A stretch of DNA of 64,000 bases from Paenibacillus lutrae (GCF_009757775.1 NZ_RHLK01000002.1:750113-814112); one strand, 5' to 3'; counted from the first letter of the stretch, positions 1 through 8,352 are shown. The notes: generated from the sequence alone by a model not told the origin. Numbers and translations are program-made.

Positions 1-581
1 GCAAGCATGGGCTTCTGACGATCACAGAAGTCATGACACCGGAATACGTCGATATATGCGCCGAGTACACGGACATTCTGCAGGTCGGTACCCGCAACAT
101 GCAGAACTTTGATCTGCTCCGTAAGCTCGGTACGATTCAAACGCCAGTGCTGCTTAAGCGCGGTTTCAGCTCCACTTACGATGAGTTCCTCAATGCGGCC
201 GAGTACATTCTGGCGGGCGGGAATCCGAACGTTATGCTGTGCGAACGCGGAATCCGAACATTCGAGACGTACACGCGCAACACGCTGGATCTTACCGCGA
301 TTCCGGTACTCCAAAGCTTGAGCCATCTGCCGGTCATCTCGGACCCGAGCCACGGAACAGGACGCCGGGAACTTGTCGAACCGATGACCAAAGCATCCGT
401 AGCGGCGGGAGCGGACGGCCTCATTATCGAAATGCATACAGATCCGGACAATTCGATGACCGGAGACGGAGTTCAATCGCTTTTCCCGGAACAATTCGCC
501 AAATTGCTTCGCGATCTGGAGCAGCTGGCCCCGCTTTGCGGCAAACGTTTCGACACATCCAAGGAAGCTGTACTAGTATAA
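1..581 (+). CDS. aroF: 3-deoxy-7-phosphoheptulonate (DAHP) synthase, C-terminal part (gene starts before the window)
   Basis: DAHP synthase condenses phosphoenolpyruvate and erythrose 4-phosphate, the first step of the shikimate pathway. The reading frame is open from base 3 (Lys-His-Gly-Leu-Leu-Thr) through an internal Met at 33, so the true start lies upstream of the window. About 193 residues of the TIM-barrel catalytic domain are present. Visible family motifs are the [17 protein letters not shown] block, the [13 protein letters not shown] block with its metal-binding His, and a [18 protein letters not shown]-like C-terminal region (here GDGVQSL). These match the Bacillus-type (type I-beta) enzyme. 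Whether an N-terminal chorismate mutase domain is fused cannot be seen. A strong hairpin terminator follows directly, so glnA downstream is a separate unit. The family call is secure; the symbol follows one naming convention, since Bacillus subtilis calls its enzyme aroA. Confidence 0.93.
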   Translation, partial: KHGLLTITEVMTPEYVDICAEYTDILQVGTRNMQNFDLLRKLGTIQTPVLLKRGFSSTYDEFLNAAEYILAGGNPNVMLCERGIRTFETYTRNTLDLTAIPVLQSLSHLPVISDPSHGTGRRELVEPMTKASVAAGADGLIIEMHTDPDNSMTGDGVQSLFPEQFAKLLRDLEQLAPLCGKRFDTSKEAVLV

Positions 582-613
582 TTCCACCAATAATTCCATT
601 ATTAAATCCACTG

Positions 614-638
614 AAAACCGGAGAAATCCGGTTTTTTT
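614..638 (+). terminator. Rho-independent terminator of the DAHP synthase gene
   Basis: Stem AAAACCGGA/TCCGGTTTT with a GAAA loop, running into a T tract. It lies 33 bp after the stop codon. Confidence 0.85.
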
Positions 639-645
639 CGTTTCA

Positions 646-662
646 TGTGATGAAACCTTACA
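646..662 (+). promoter_or_regulatory. GlnR/TnrA box upstream of glnA
   Basis: TGTGA-N7-TTACA matches the consensus TGTNA-N7-TNACA at every fixed position. It is centred about 37 bp upstream of the -35 hexamer of the glnA promoter. That is not the repressor position overlapping the promoter used for Bacillus glnRA, and resembles upstream activator sites. GlnR and TnrA sites of this form are well established in Bacillales; use by this organism is inferred. Confidence 0.75.
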
Positions 663-690
663 CAATTTAAAAAAATACCTGACATGACTA

Positions 691-720
691 TTGACGATAT
701 TTCCGGCAGCGCTATATAAT
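691..720 (+). promoter_or_regulatory. Sigma-A promoter of glnA
   Basis: -35 TTGACG (691-696) and a perfect -10 TATAAT (715-720) are separated by 18 bp. The glnA start codon is about 72 nt downstream of the expected transcription start. Confidence 0.8.
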
Positions 721-798
721 ATGTAAAAAGATGAGTTGAAAACTTGAACATTACACAGAGAATCCAATGTGAATGTACGGAATTAGGAGGGTTTACAC

Positions 799-2223
799 AT
801 GTCAGTTAAGAACGTATTAGACCTTATCAAGGAAAAAGGCATTGAATGGGTTGATTTTCGTTTCGTAGATCTACTGGGTAAAGCGCACCACATTTCTTTG
901 CCGGCTTGCGAAGTTGAGGAAGAAACATTCGAGAACGGGGTCGCTTTTGACGGTTCCTCCATTCAAGGTTTCCGCGGTATTGAAGAATCGGACATGGTTA
1001 TGATGCCGGATACGGAATCCGTCTATGTGGATCCTTTTACCGCTCATCCGACACTGATCGTTATGTGCAACATCCACACTCCTGACGGCGAGCGTTATGA
1101 GCGCGATCCGCGCAGCATCGCACACAAAGCAGAAGAATTCCTGCAAACGGCCGGCGTAGGCACAACGGCATTCTTTGCTCCTGAATCCGAGTTTTTCATT
1201 TTCGACGACGTTCGTTACGAGAGCAGCATGAATACTTCCTTCTATTCGGTCGATTCCGAAGAAGGGGCATGGAACACTTCCCGCAAAGAAGAAGGCGGCA
1301 ACCTGGGCTTCAAAATCGGAGTCAAAGGCGGCTACGTGCCTGTACAACCCGTGGACAGCCAGCAGGATATCCGCAGTGAAATGTGTAAACTTCTCCAAGA
1401 AGCAGGTCTTCGCATCGAGCGTCATCACCACGAAGTAGCAACAGCAGGTCAAGCCGAGATTAACTTCCGTTTTGACACCCTCACTAAAACCGCAGACAAT
1501 TTGATGAAATACAAATATATTGTACACAACACAGCCAGACAGTATGGAAAAGTAGCGACTTTCATGCCTAAGCCACTCTTTGGAGACAATGGTTCCGGTA
1601 TGCACGTTCACCAAAGTATCTTCGATGGCGACACGCCTCTGTTCTTCGACAAGAACGGCTACGCGAATCTGAGTGAAATGGCTATGCACTACATCGGCGG
1701 TATTCTGTATCATGCTCCCGCACTGATCGCGCTGACTAACCCGTCCACCAACTCGTTCAAACGCCTTGTTCCGGGTTATGAAGCACCGGTTAACCTGGTG
1801 TTCTCCAAAGGAAACCGTTCCGCGGCTGTCCGTATTCCGGTTGCTGCTGTGACACCGAAGGGCTGTCGGATCGAATTCCGTACACCGGACTCCACGGCTA
1901 ACCCATACCTTGCTTTTGCAGCTATGCTGATGGCGGGTCTGGACGGCATCAAGAAGAAGATCGATCCTCGCGAACTCGGCTACGGCCCGCTGGATAAGAA
2001 CATTTATGAGCTGTCCGATGCAGACAAATCCGAAATCCGCAGCGTTCCAGGCACACTGGAAGAAGCTCTTGACGCTCTGGAAGCGGATCATGAATTCTTG
2101 CTCCAAGGCGAAGTGTTCACGAAAGACTTCATTGCGAACTATGTCGATATCAAACGCGGCGAAGCGAAAGCTGTTGCAATCCGCATCCACCCGCACGAGT
2201 ACTCCCTGTACTTCGGCTGCTAA
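799..2223 (+). CDS. glnA: Type I glutamine synthetase, GSI-beta form
   Basis: This cytoplasmic enzyme forms glutamine from glutamate, ammonia and ATP, probably as a dodecamer. All family landmarks are present: the DGSSIQGF loop near residue 51, the catalytic block APESEFF near 127, NGSGMHVHQS near 264, KRLVPGYEAPVN near 321 and EFRTPDSTANPYLAF near 359. At 474 residues it is about 30 longer than the usual Bacillus GlnA (about 444). Its C-terminal third (KNIYEL with Tyr403, then PGTLEEAL and HPHEYSLYF) follows the enterobacterial GSI-beta layout, whose adenylylation tyrosine lies in the equivalent KNLYDL motif. The start is fixed by AGGAGGG 8 bp upstream. No glnR precedes it, unlike the usual glnR-glnA operon, so this is probably a second glutamine synthetase gene. 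It sits alone between two terminators. Confidence 0.96.
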   Translation: MSVKNVLDLIKEKGIEWVDFRFVDLLGKAHHISLPACEVEEETFENGVAFDGSSIQGFRGIEESDMVMMPDTESVYVDPFTAHPTLIVMCNIHTPDGERYERDPRSIAHKAEEFLQTAGVGTTAFFAPESEFFIFDDVRYESSMNTSFYSVDSEEGAWNTSRKEEGGNLGFKIGVKGGYVPVQPVDSQQDIRSEMCKLLQEAGLRIERHHHEVATAGQAEINFRFDTLTKTADNLMKYKYIVHNTARQYGKVATFMPKPLFGDNGSGMHVHQSIFDGDTPLFFDKNGYANLSEMAMHYIGGILYHAPALIALTNPSTNSFKRLVPGYEAPVNLVFSKGNRSAAVRIPVAAVTPKGCRIEFRTPDSTANPYLAFAAMLMAGLDGIKKKIDPRELGYGPLDKNIYELSDADKSEIRSVPGTLEEALDALEADHEFLLQGEVFTKDFIANYVDIKRGEAKAVAIRIHPHEYSLYFGC

Positions 2224-2262
2224 CAGCCTTCCTTGCCGGTTATTTTAAATGATGTCTTACAG

Positions 2263-2303
2263 ACTCCCGAAACAGTTTCCAAATGTTTCGGGAGTTTTTG
2301 TTT
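2263..2303 (+). terminator. Terminator of glnA
   Basis: Perfect 12-bp stem ACTCCCGAAACA/TGTTTCGGGAGT followed by TTTTGTTTT. Confidence 0.9.
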
Positions 2304-2379
2304 TCTTAACACAGGCTTAGCATGTTCCTGAACTCTATGTCATATTTTGGTTGTATGATAGAAGGAATGAAGGAGTAAG

Positions 2380-3702
2380 GTGGTGCCACACATGAAAGAT
2401 TGGAGCGAGAAGGAAGTGCTTCACCTATTGGGGAGAACGTCCTTTTCTGCTGTCCCGTCAGAAGTTCAAGAATGCTTGAAACTGGGAAAGGAAGAATCGG
2501 TCCGAAGGCTGACTTCCGGAATTCCTTTAATAGATGGATCACAGGATGTACTGCCATTCGGGCAGGTAAAAGCGGATGACAAACCGCTTATCGAGAAGGG
2601 GCTCGGCGACCAGCAAACCTACTGGCTTTACCGGATGATCGCGTCTCCGACTCCTTTGATCGAGAAAATGACCTTGTTCTGGCATAGTCATTTTGCCTCG
2701 TCCTATTACAAAGTGAGCGACATGATGCTGATGGTGCGGCAAAATGAGCTTCTGCGCAAGCATGCGCTGGGCAGCTTCCGTTCACTGCTCGATGCGATCC
2801 GGCAGGACCCGGCTATGATGCTGTATCTGGATGTTTCCACGAACCGCAAAGGGTCTCCGAATGAGAATTATGCCCGTGAGATGATGGAGCTTTTTACACT
2901 CGGAATCGGCAATTACAAGGAGGAAGATGTGAAGGAGGCGGCGCGGGCTCTCACCGGCTGGAGCTACGACCGCAAAGCGGATAAGGTACAGTTTGTCGAC
3001 AAGCAGCATGACGAAGGCGGCAAAGTGCTGCTGGGGGAGAGCGGCAGATTCAATGCGGAAGATACCGTGATTATCCTGATGAGGCAGACGGCTCTGCCGA
3101 AGTTCATCGCTTCGAAGCTTCTGACATACTTCGGTACGGAGAATCCTCCGGAAGCATGGATCGATAAGGTGGCGCGGAACATCAAGAAATTAAATACGAT
3201 CGGGGACGTTCTCTACGAACTGCTGATCTCCGATGAGTTCTATGAACCGGCATACCGGATGTCGCTGGTCAAAACTCCCGCGGAATACGTGGCCGGCGCT
3301 ATGCGCTCGCTGGATATTCCGCTGACGGCAGCCATGCGCGCATCCATGGGCCTGATGGGCATGGATCTGTACGCCCCGCCGGATATATCCGGCTGGAAGG
3401 GCGGAGCATCCTGGCTGTCCACCAGCCGCCTGCTTGCCCGCTATCAATTCGCGGACAAAGTGTCCAAGCGGGTTACGGACAGCCAGATCCAGGCGATGTC
3501 GCCCGCAGAATCAGGGGCGGGCGGGGAGGCTTATGTCGAGCGCTGGAGCCGGAGCGTCGGCATTCCAAGTCTTGGCCGCAATACGGCGGCTGTATTGTCC
3601 CGGTATGCGTCCGAAACCATTGTAGCCTCCAAGAAACCGGCAGGGGGCAAAAGAAGTCTGCTTCAGCTTCTGCTCATTAGTCCGGAAGCGCAGATGAAGT
3701 AA
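2380..3702 (+). CDS. DUF1800 family protein
   Basis: The protein has about 440 residues and belongs to the DUF1800 family, whose biochemical role is not established. The diagnostic stretches are LLGRTSFSAVPSEV near the N-terminus, a long central helical part with MTLFWHSHFASS and NENYAREMMELFTLGIG, and DISGWKGGASWLSTSRLLARYQFA in the C-terminal third. No signal peptide is evident. The start is ambiguous: GTG at 2380 or 2383 lies just after AAGGAG, and ATG 2392 is 12 bases further on; GTG 2383 has the best spacing. It is followed after 15 bp by a DUF1501 gene with its own AGGAGG-like site, so the two form an operon. This pair is conserved across many phyla, and a shared function with the exported DUF1501 partner is likely but unproven. 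Confidence 0.88.
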   Translation: MVPHMKDWSEKEVLHLLGRTSFSAVPSEVQECLKLGKEESVRRLTSGIPLIDGSQDVLPFGQVKADDKPLIEKGLGDQQTYWLYRMIASPTPLIEKMTLFWHSHFASSYYKVSDMMLMVRQNELLRKHALGSFRSLLDAIRQDPAMMLYLDVSTNRKGSPNENYAREMMELFTLGIGNYKEEDVKEAARALTGWSYDRKADKVQFVDKQHDEGGKVLLGESGRFNAEDTVIILMRQTALPKFIASKLLTYFGTENPPEAWIDKVARNIKKLNTIGDVLYELLISDEFYEPAYRMSLVKTPAEYVAGAMRSLDIPLTAAMRASMGLMGMDLYAPPDISGWKGGASWLSTSRLLARYQFADKVSKRVTDSQIQAMSPAESGAGGEAYVERWSRSVGIPSLGRNTAAVLSRYASETIVASKKPAGGKRSLLQLLLISPEAQMK

Positions 3703-3717
3703 CCGGAGGGTGAGAAT

Positions 3718-4944
3718 ATGAATCTGACACGAAGAGAGTTTCTGATTAAAGGGACGGCGCTGGTCGCGGCGCTCGGGCTTGGAGGACCGCTGCTCTATGC
3801 GGACAGCAAGAAGCTGCTTACGCCGGGACCGTCCCGCGATACGGGCAAGGCACTGGTTGTCGTGCAGCTGTCGGGCGGCAGCGACGGGCTTAATACGCTG
3901 ATTCCGTATGGAATCGGGGCTTACCATGACGCAAGGCCGACTCTTAAGCTCAAACAGCATGAAGTGTTTGAGATCAATGGGCAGCTGGGGCTGCACCCGA
4001 GCCTCAGCGAGCTGAATGAGCTGTACAAGCGGGGCAAGCTGGCGATTGTTCAAGGCGTCGGCTATCCGAAGCAGGATTATTCGCATTTCAGATCCATGGA
4101 GATCTGGCATACGGCGGAGCCGGAGAAGCGGATAACCAATGGCTGGGTAGCCCGGTATGCCGCCGCTTCGCTGGACGCCGGCAATCCGCTTCGGGCCGTG
4201 CAGCTCGGTAAGACACAATGCAGGGCACTGATGCATGATTCTATGTCGCTTCCATTGGTATCGACAATTGATTCTTACAAAATTTTTACGAACAAAACAT
4301 CCGATCCCGACCGGAACCGTCTCAACAAGGCTTTCCTGGATATGTACGATCCGGGCAAGCAGATTACGCCGCTGCGCGTCATTTGCAGCAGCGGGATGGA
4401 AGCCTACCGCAGTGTGGAGGCTGTGCAGGCACTGGCTCCCCGGTACCGGGAAGGGGTGATTTATCCGGATACGGCTTTTGCCAGGGAACTGCAATTGGCT
4501 GTGAGATTGCTGGCGTCAGGTTCGGATACGCGCGTGTTCTATACGCAGGTAGGGCCTTTCGACGACCATGCCCATGAGAAGGCGAATCACGGCAAAATGC
4601 TGCGGACCGTAGACGCGGCTCTGGGAGCCTTCTACCGTGACCTGGAGGCGCACGGGCTTCAGGATAAAGTTATGACGATGGCATTCTCGGAGTTTGGCCG
4701 CAGGGTCAAGGAGAATGGCAGCGGAGGAACCGACCATGGAACGGCCGGGCCTGTCTTCCTGTTGGGAGGAAGCGTCAGCGGGGGACTGTATGGAGCTTAT
4801 CCGAGTCTTACGAAGCTGATCAAGGGCGATCTTGAATCTCAGGTGGATTTCCGCTCCATCTATTACACCATTGTGGAAGATTGGCTCCAAGGCGATGCCA
4901 AGAGCACGCTGGGCCGGACATACGAGAAATTGTCGTTTATTTAG
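3718..4944 (+). CDS. DUF1501 family protein with twin-arginine signal
   Basis: The protein has 408 residues and is the usual operon partner of DUF1800 proteins. The N-terminus (Thr-Arg-Arg-Glu-Phe-Leu-Ile-Lys, then a hydrophobic stretch to about residue 25) fits a Tat export signal. The body shows the DUF1501 features VVVQLSGGSDGLNTLIPYG, HPSLSELNELYKRGKLAIVQGVGYP, DYSHFRSMEIWHT and, near the C-terminus, FSEFGRRVKENGSGGTDHG. The conserved Asp/His residues and fold recall alkaline phosphatase/sulfatase-type hydrolases, but no substrate is known. The start ATG has GGAGGGTGAG 7-8 bp upstream. It is the last gene of the operon, with a hairpin terminator 9 bp after the stop. Confidence 0.9.
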   Translation: MNLTRREFLIKGTALVAALGLGGPLLYADSKKLLTPGPSRDTGKALVVVQLSGGSDGLNTLIPYGIGAYHDARPTLKLKQHEVFEINGQLGLHPSLSELNELYKRGKLAIVQGVGYPKQDYSHFRSMEIWHTAEPEKRITNGWVARYAAASLDAGNPLRAVQLGKTQCRALMHDSMSLPLVSTIDSYKIFTNKTSDPDRNRLNKAFLDMYDPGKQITPLRVICSSGMEAYRSVEAVQALAPRYREGVIYPDTAFARELQLAVRLLASGSDTRVFYTQVGPFDDHAHEKANHGKMLRTVDAALGAFYRDLEAHGLQDKVMTMAFSEFGRRVKENGSGGTDHGTAGPVFLLGGSVSGGLYGAYPSLTKLIKGDLESQVDFRSIYYTIVEDWLQGDAKSTLGRTYEKLSFI

Positions 4945-4952
4945 TGACCAAG

Positions 4953-4984
4953 AAGGCCAGTCCTGACGGAATGGCCTTTTTTTA
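4953..4984 (+). terminator. Terminator of the DUF1800-DUF1501 operon
   Basis: Stem AAGGCCA/TGGCCTT followed by a run of seven or more T. Confidence 0.85.
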
Positions 4985-5116
4985 TTCTACCCTGCGTTCA
5001 ATGTACGGTCTTATAATGGAGATGAAAAGACTTTGTTGTCAGCAATTTATTTGAAGTGACAGCCTTGCATTAGACTAAATGGTGAGAAAATTCGCTATTA
5101 AAGGGGGAGAATAAAG

Positions 5117-5665
5117 TTGAAAAAGTTTATCCTGTTATGCCTTTTCTTAATCACTGCGGCAGGCTGTTCTCAGAATCCTCCTCCGTACTCTTATGCGGCG
5201 CTTGATGTTTCGAAAGTCTATACATCGTTTGAAGAGATCGCCGAAGCTTCTCCAATCATCGCCGAAGTAAAGATAACGGATCATCAAGAAACCATTCATC
5301 ACCTGAATGCGGATTTTGCCAAAACACAGATAGAAATCGTTACAGTCTTTAAGGGGAAACAGCAACTGGAGCGCACCCGCCTTAATCTGCTAGAGCTTGC
5401 GACACTGAATATTACCAAAGACACTCACAAAGGGAACTATGTGCTTTTTTTGCGGCCTTATGAAGGGCCGATCGCTCAAAATGCCTACACGATCGCCGGC
5501 GTATACCAAGGCAAGTTTAAAGTAGCCGACAATCATCAACTTATGTATGATGCAGAAAAATACGATGCCGTGAACACTTTTCAAAAAGAGTTTGTACAAA
5601 CAATGAAGACAAATAAGCTGAGCGCAAAAATTGAAGCTTCTGTCTCCACCGGAAATTTGGAATGA
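5117..5665 (+). CDS. Putative lipoprotein of unknown function
   Basis: The 182-residue product begins with a lipoprotein signal peptide: two Lys, a hydrophobic core, then LITAAGC with the lipobox Cys at residue 17. It should therefore be a membrane-anchored extracytoplasmic protein. The mature part is mostly predicted beta structure with no motif I can name. The pattern EASPIIAEVKITDH, then IVTVFKGK, then GNYVLFLRPYEG resembles small substrate-free lipoproteins often annotated as hypothetical in Paenibacillus. The start is TTG at 5117, preceded by AAGGGGGAGA 7 bp upstream; no ATG is available before the signal peptide. It is a single-gene unit ended by a shared bidirectional terminator. Confidence 0.8.
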   Translation: MKKFILLCLFLITAAGCSQNPPPYSYAALDVSKVYTSFEEIAEASPIIAEVKITDHQETIHHLNADFAKTQIEIVTVFKGKQQLERTRLNLLELATLNITKDTHKGNYVLFLRPYEGPIAQNAYTIAGVYQGKFKVADNHQLMYDAEKYDAVNTFQKEFVQTMKTNKLSAKIEASVSTGNLE

Positions 5666-5730
5666 ATGAAGTGGATTTCTATCCACTATGCTCAACGTAT
5701 TCTTGCTGAGCCAATAAGGCTGCTGCCACC

Positions 5731-5774
5731 AACAAAGAGAAGGCCAATCCCAAAGGGATGGCCTTCTCTTTGTT
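5731..5774. terminator. Bidirectional terminator between the lipoprotein gene and the yjcZ-type gene
   Basis: A stem of about 20 bp with one bulged A and an AAA loop. T-rich flanks occur on both sides, so it can serve the lipoprotein gene on + and the small sporulation gene on -. Confidence 0.8.
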
Positions 5775-5795
5775 TAAAGCTTCATGCACGCCGGA

Positions 5796-5891
5796 TTAGT
5801 ACAAGAAAGCGCGGCTGATGATTACCAGAAGGATGAAGAGAACCAGAATGGCACCCGTGCTTGTGAAACCGCCGTATCCAACTCCTGACAT
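5796..5891 (-). CDS. YjcZ-family small sporulation protein (31 residues)
   Basis: This gene is too short for normal ORF cut-offs. Translation gives a 31-residue peptide that begins MSGVGYGGF, continues with a single hydrophobic segment and ends SRAFLY. This Gly/Tyr N-terminus plus one transmembrane helix is the hallmark of the YjcZ/CotJ-like tiny sporulation membrane proteins of Bacillales. Their exact role is unknown; they are made during sporulation and associate with membranes or the spore. A strong AAGGAGGT lies 6 bp before the ATG. The possible promoter is a CATAGGATA element 34 bp upstream, which fits a mother-cell sigma factor. It faces the lipoprotein gene across a shared terminator and diverges from a YheC/YheD coat gene. 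Confidence 0.9.
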   Translation of the reverse strand: MSGVGYGGFTSTGAILVLFILLVIISRAFLY

Positions 5892-5924
5892 TTCGCATGA
5901 CCTCCTTCGTAATGGAGTACACGA

Positions 5925-5933
5925 TATCCTATG
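5925..5933 (-). promoter_or_regulatory. Possible sigma-E/sigma-K -10 element for the yjcZ-type gene
   Basis: CATAGGATA on the minus strand fits the sigma-K -10 consensus CATANNNTA. No convincing -35 was found, so this is tentative. Confidence 0.4.
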
Positions 5934-6090
5934 CGGCGGGTTCCGGGTTGGTCTGGGTGGGCGCGCCTAATCTGCCGAGGATGGGATGCACGTTTTACCC
6001 GGCTCTGCCGTACACTATACAAGAGATGAAGCTTCGGCTGCGCCGGCTTCCACGGCAGCTGCTGCGCCTGGAGAACATGGGAGGATGACC

Positions 6091-6897
6091 ATGGATTCAC
6101 AGAATGTTCTGCCTAACAACAAGCTGGGTAAAACCCAATACCTTAACCGGCATCCGGAGCTAAAGAAGTTTCTTCCCGATTCAGCTTCGGAATCCAAAGA
6201 GCACATCCGGGATTGGCTGAAGCGATACAATGTGGTGTATGTCAAACCCAATAATGGAACCGGGGGCCGGGGGATTCTGCGCGTAGATATTCTGACCAAA
6301 GGTAAATACCGCTATCAGATCGGCAAGCGCAAGAAGGTGTTTGACAGCTACGAGGATCTGTACCGTTCTATGTTCCCTTACCTGAAGGAACGGAAGCATC
6401 TCGTTCAGCGCGGTATCCGGCTTCTAACCAGCAAAGGACGCCCGTTTGACATTCGGATTATGGTTCAGAAGAACTTCGACGGGGAGTGGGAAAACACCGG
6501 AATTATCGGGAGAGTCGCACACCCGGACAAAATCGTAACAAACTATCACAGCGGAGGGACGCCAACTGCCCTCCCGAGGCTGCTTGAAGAGTATTTGAAA
6601 CCGGATCAAGTGGAAGAATACGTGAAAAAGCTGAACGGGCTCGGTTTAGAAATCGCGGAATATATGCATACCGGATATCCGAAAGTAACCGCCTTCGGGG
6701 TGGATATCGCGATCGATAGAGATCTTAAGCCATGGATTCTGGAAGTGAACACCAAGCCCGATCCGTTTATTTTCAAGAAGCTCCAAGATAAAACGGTTTT
6801 TCGCAAAATATGGCGGTACATCCGGGCCAATCACTCACCGCTCCCTGTATATAAAGGTAAAAAGCGGCACCGTAAACTTTCTTACGGCAAAGCATAG
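6091..6897 (+). CDS. YheC/YheD-family ATP-grasp spore coat protein
   Basis: The 268-residue protein is a YheC/YheD-like ATP-grasp protein; relatives in Bacillus subtilis associate with the spore coat. The ATP-grasp core is visible: VYVKPNNGTGGRGILRV (nucleotide-binding Lys and Gly-rich loop), VQRGIRLLTSKGRPFDIRIMVQKN, YHSGGTPTALP, and GVDIAIDRDLKPWILEVNTKPD with the metal-binding Glu/Asn. It is shorter than the two other family members here because it lacks their N-terminal domain. An upstream in-frame Met at 5986 exists, but GGGAGG directly before 6085 puts the start at ATG 6091 (6 bp spacing). It diverges from the yjcZ-type gene and ends in a hairpin terminator. The enzymatic reaction of the family is unknown. 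Confidence 0.87.
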   Translation: MDSQNVLPNNKLGKTQYLNRHPELKKFLPDSASESKEHIRDWLKRYNVVYVKPNNGTGGRGILRVDILTKGKYRYQIGKRKKVFDSYEDLYRSMFPYLKERKHLVQRGIRLLTSKGRPFDIRIMVQKNFDGEWENTGIIGRVAHPDKIVTNYHSGGTPTALPRLLEEYLKPDQVEEYVKKLNGLGLEIAEYMHTGYPKVTAFGVDIAIDRDLKPWILEVNTKPDPFIFKKLQDKTVFRKIWRYIRANHSPLPVYKGKKRHRKLSYGKA

Positions 6898-6960
6898 GGT
6901 AGAGGTTGTAAGGGGCGGGTGAGCTTCTCCAGTGGATACAACAAAAAGAATGGTTCTGCT

Positions 6961-6993
6961 AAGACACGGGAAGGCAACTTCCTGTGTCTTTTC
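6961..6993 (+). terminator. Terminator of the first yheC/yheD-type gene
   Basis: 13-bp stem (one G-T pair) AAGACACGGGAAG/CTTCCTGTGTCTT around GCAA, followed by TTTTC. Confidence 0.8.
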
Positions 6994-7066
6994 GTCATCT
7001 TCGGTTCAGCCGGTCACAAGCTTCCTGCAGCGGTTACCTGTCAAGAAGAAGATGCTAAGTACATAT

Positions 7067-7097
7067 AAAAAAACCTCTAATGCAGGGGCATTAAAGG
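7067..7097 (-). terminator. Terminator of the second yheC/yheD-type gene
   Basis: On the minus strand the stem CCTTTAATGC/GCATTAGAGG with loop CCCT is followed by seven T. Confidence 0.8.
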
Positions 7098-7116
7098 CAA
7101 TATGAAAATCATGGGA

Positions 7117-8211
7117 TTATTCTTTCACGCTCTCTTCCTTCAGGTGCATGGCGTATTGGATAGGGCGGCGGATCGCTCTGACGTACAGATCGCTGCGCCC
7201 CATTTTCTTGAACAGTTCCCGGCCTGGCTTGGGATTCACTTCAATGAGCCAGACGCGGCCGCGTGTATCGATTCCGATATCGAGGCCGAATTCGAGCATG
7301 CTGCCGTACTGCTTCTCAATGGCCGATACGATCCCGTGAGCAAGCTCGCGGCACTCGGCTACGATTTCTTCCGTTTTTTTGACGCCAAACCGTTTGTGCA
7401 GAACATCGGCCACACTGGCCGCTCTGCCGCCGCCGTGAAGGTTGGAGGTCGGATTGTTCACGCCTCCGATCCTCATACCTTCACCGGTCACTTCCCAGTT
7501 TCCGTTCTCATTCTTCTGGATCAGGAGCCTCATGTCAGATACGTGACCCGGAATCAGTTCGAGGTCCAATCCCTGCTGGATCATGAAGCTGCCTTTACGG
7601 ATTCTTTCCTGCTGGACCCACCGGTTGAGCCAGTTGCCGAGCGATGAAATGTCTTTGAAAAGCAGATTCCGCCTGCCGTATCCTCTCGTACGTCCCAGCA
7701 GCCGGTAACCGTCTTTTGTTTTGGAGACTTTCACGATACTTTTGCCTCCGGTCCCGTTACCCGGTTTAATATACAGGATCGTATGTTTTTTGAACATTCG
7801 TGTCAGGTTGTCTAGGCTGTAATCCACGGTAGCGGGAATCCATTTGATAAGATTCTCGTTATTGGTAAAAAGCCGGGTTGCGCTCATTTTATTCGTAAAC
7901 GTGTTGTTGGCATATATAAAATGTTTTTGTTTGCGGAACTCGCGATATCCGTCTTGAGCCGTTCTGCAGCGGTCGATCACCACGTCGGGCCAAGGAAACG
8001 TCCGATGAGTCCAGCCGCCTTTCTCAAGTGGTACGTAGCCCCGCACCTGCTTTTTATCCGGGAACGCATCTTTATGCGAGAAGATAAACACAGTGGCACC
8101 TAATTTCTGGCCTTCCTTTACAAGTGAGCGGAAGTACCCCGGTTCTTTGAAGGAATGCCCCTCCCTCCAAGTGAGGATGCCGATTACGGGCTTTGCCATA
8201 ACAACTACCAT
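7117..8211 (-). CDS. YheC/YheD-family ATP-grasp spore coat protein
   Basis: The 364-residue protein has the full two-part YheC/YheD layout. The N-terminal domain begins KPVIGILTWREGHSFKEPGY, followed by a conserved WPDVVIDR region. The ATP-grasp domain starts near residue 140, with LYIKPGNGTGGKSIVKV, IQQGLDLELIPGHVSDMRLLIQ and FGLDIGIDTRGRVWLIEVNPKPGR. Two starts are possible, ATG 8211 and ATG 8199 (MAKPVIG); the AAGGGAAGGG site fits either. A CATATGATA element lies about 21-29 bp upstream and suggests mother-cell expression. The gene is one of three family members within 5.3 kb and reads away from the NlpC/P60 pair's terminator. It should act on or in the spore coat, but no substrate is known. 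Confidence 0.9.
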   Translation of the reverse strand: MVVVMAKPVIGILTWREGHSFKEPGYFRSLVKEGQKLGATVFIFSHKDAFPDKKQVRGYVPLEKGGWTHRTFPWPDVVIDRCRTAQDGYREFRKQKHFIYANNTFTNKMSATRLFTNNENLIKWIPATVDYSLDNLTRMFKKHTILYIKPGNGTGGKSIVKVSKTKDGYRLLGRTRGYGRRNLLFKDISSLGNWLNRWVQQERIRKGSFMIQQGLDLELIPGHVSDMRLLIQKNENGNWEVTGEGMRIGGVNNPTSNLHGGGRAASVADVLHKRFGVKKTEEIVAECRELAHGIVSAIEKQYGSMLEFGLDIGIDTRGRVWLIEVNPKPGRELFKKMGRSDLYVRAIRRPIQYAMHLKEESVKE

Positions 8212-8231
8212 TCCCTTCCCTTAGACTGTAA

Positions 8232-8240
8232 TATCATATG
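8232..8240 (-). promoter_or_regulatory. Possible sigma-E/sigma-K -10 element
   Basis: CATATGATA on the minus strand matches CATANNNTA and sits just upstream of the yheC/yheD-type start at 8211. If the transcription start is about 8 bp downstream, ATG 8199 is the more likely start codon. Confidence 0.4.
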
Positions 8241-8352
8241 GTCCCTTAGGGAAGATGGTGTGCTGTGCCGCACCCAAAAGCGGCGTACTTGCCCCTATAG
8301 GGTGAGGGTAGTGAGGGTACATAGCTCGTCGAAGTTCATGCTTCCCTGCATT

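Noticed and set aside
721-740. Second GlnR box downstream of the glnA promoter
   Set aside because: TGTAA at 722-726 is not followed by TNACA at the correct distance; only the upstream box is a full match.
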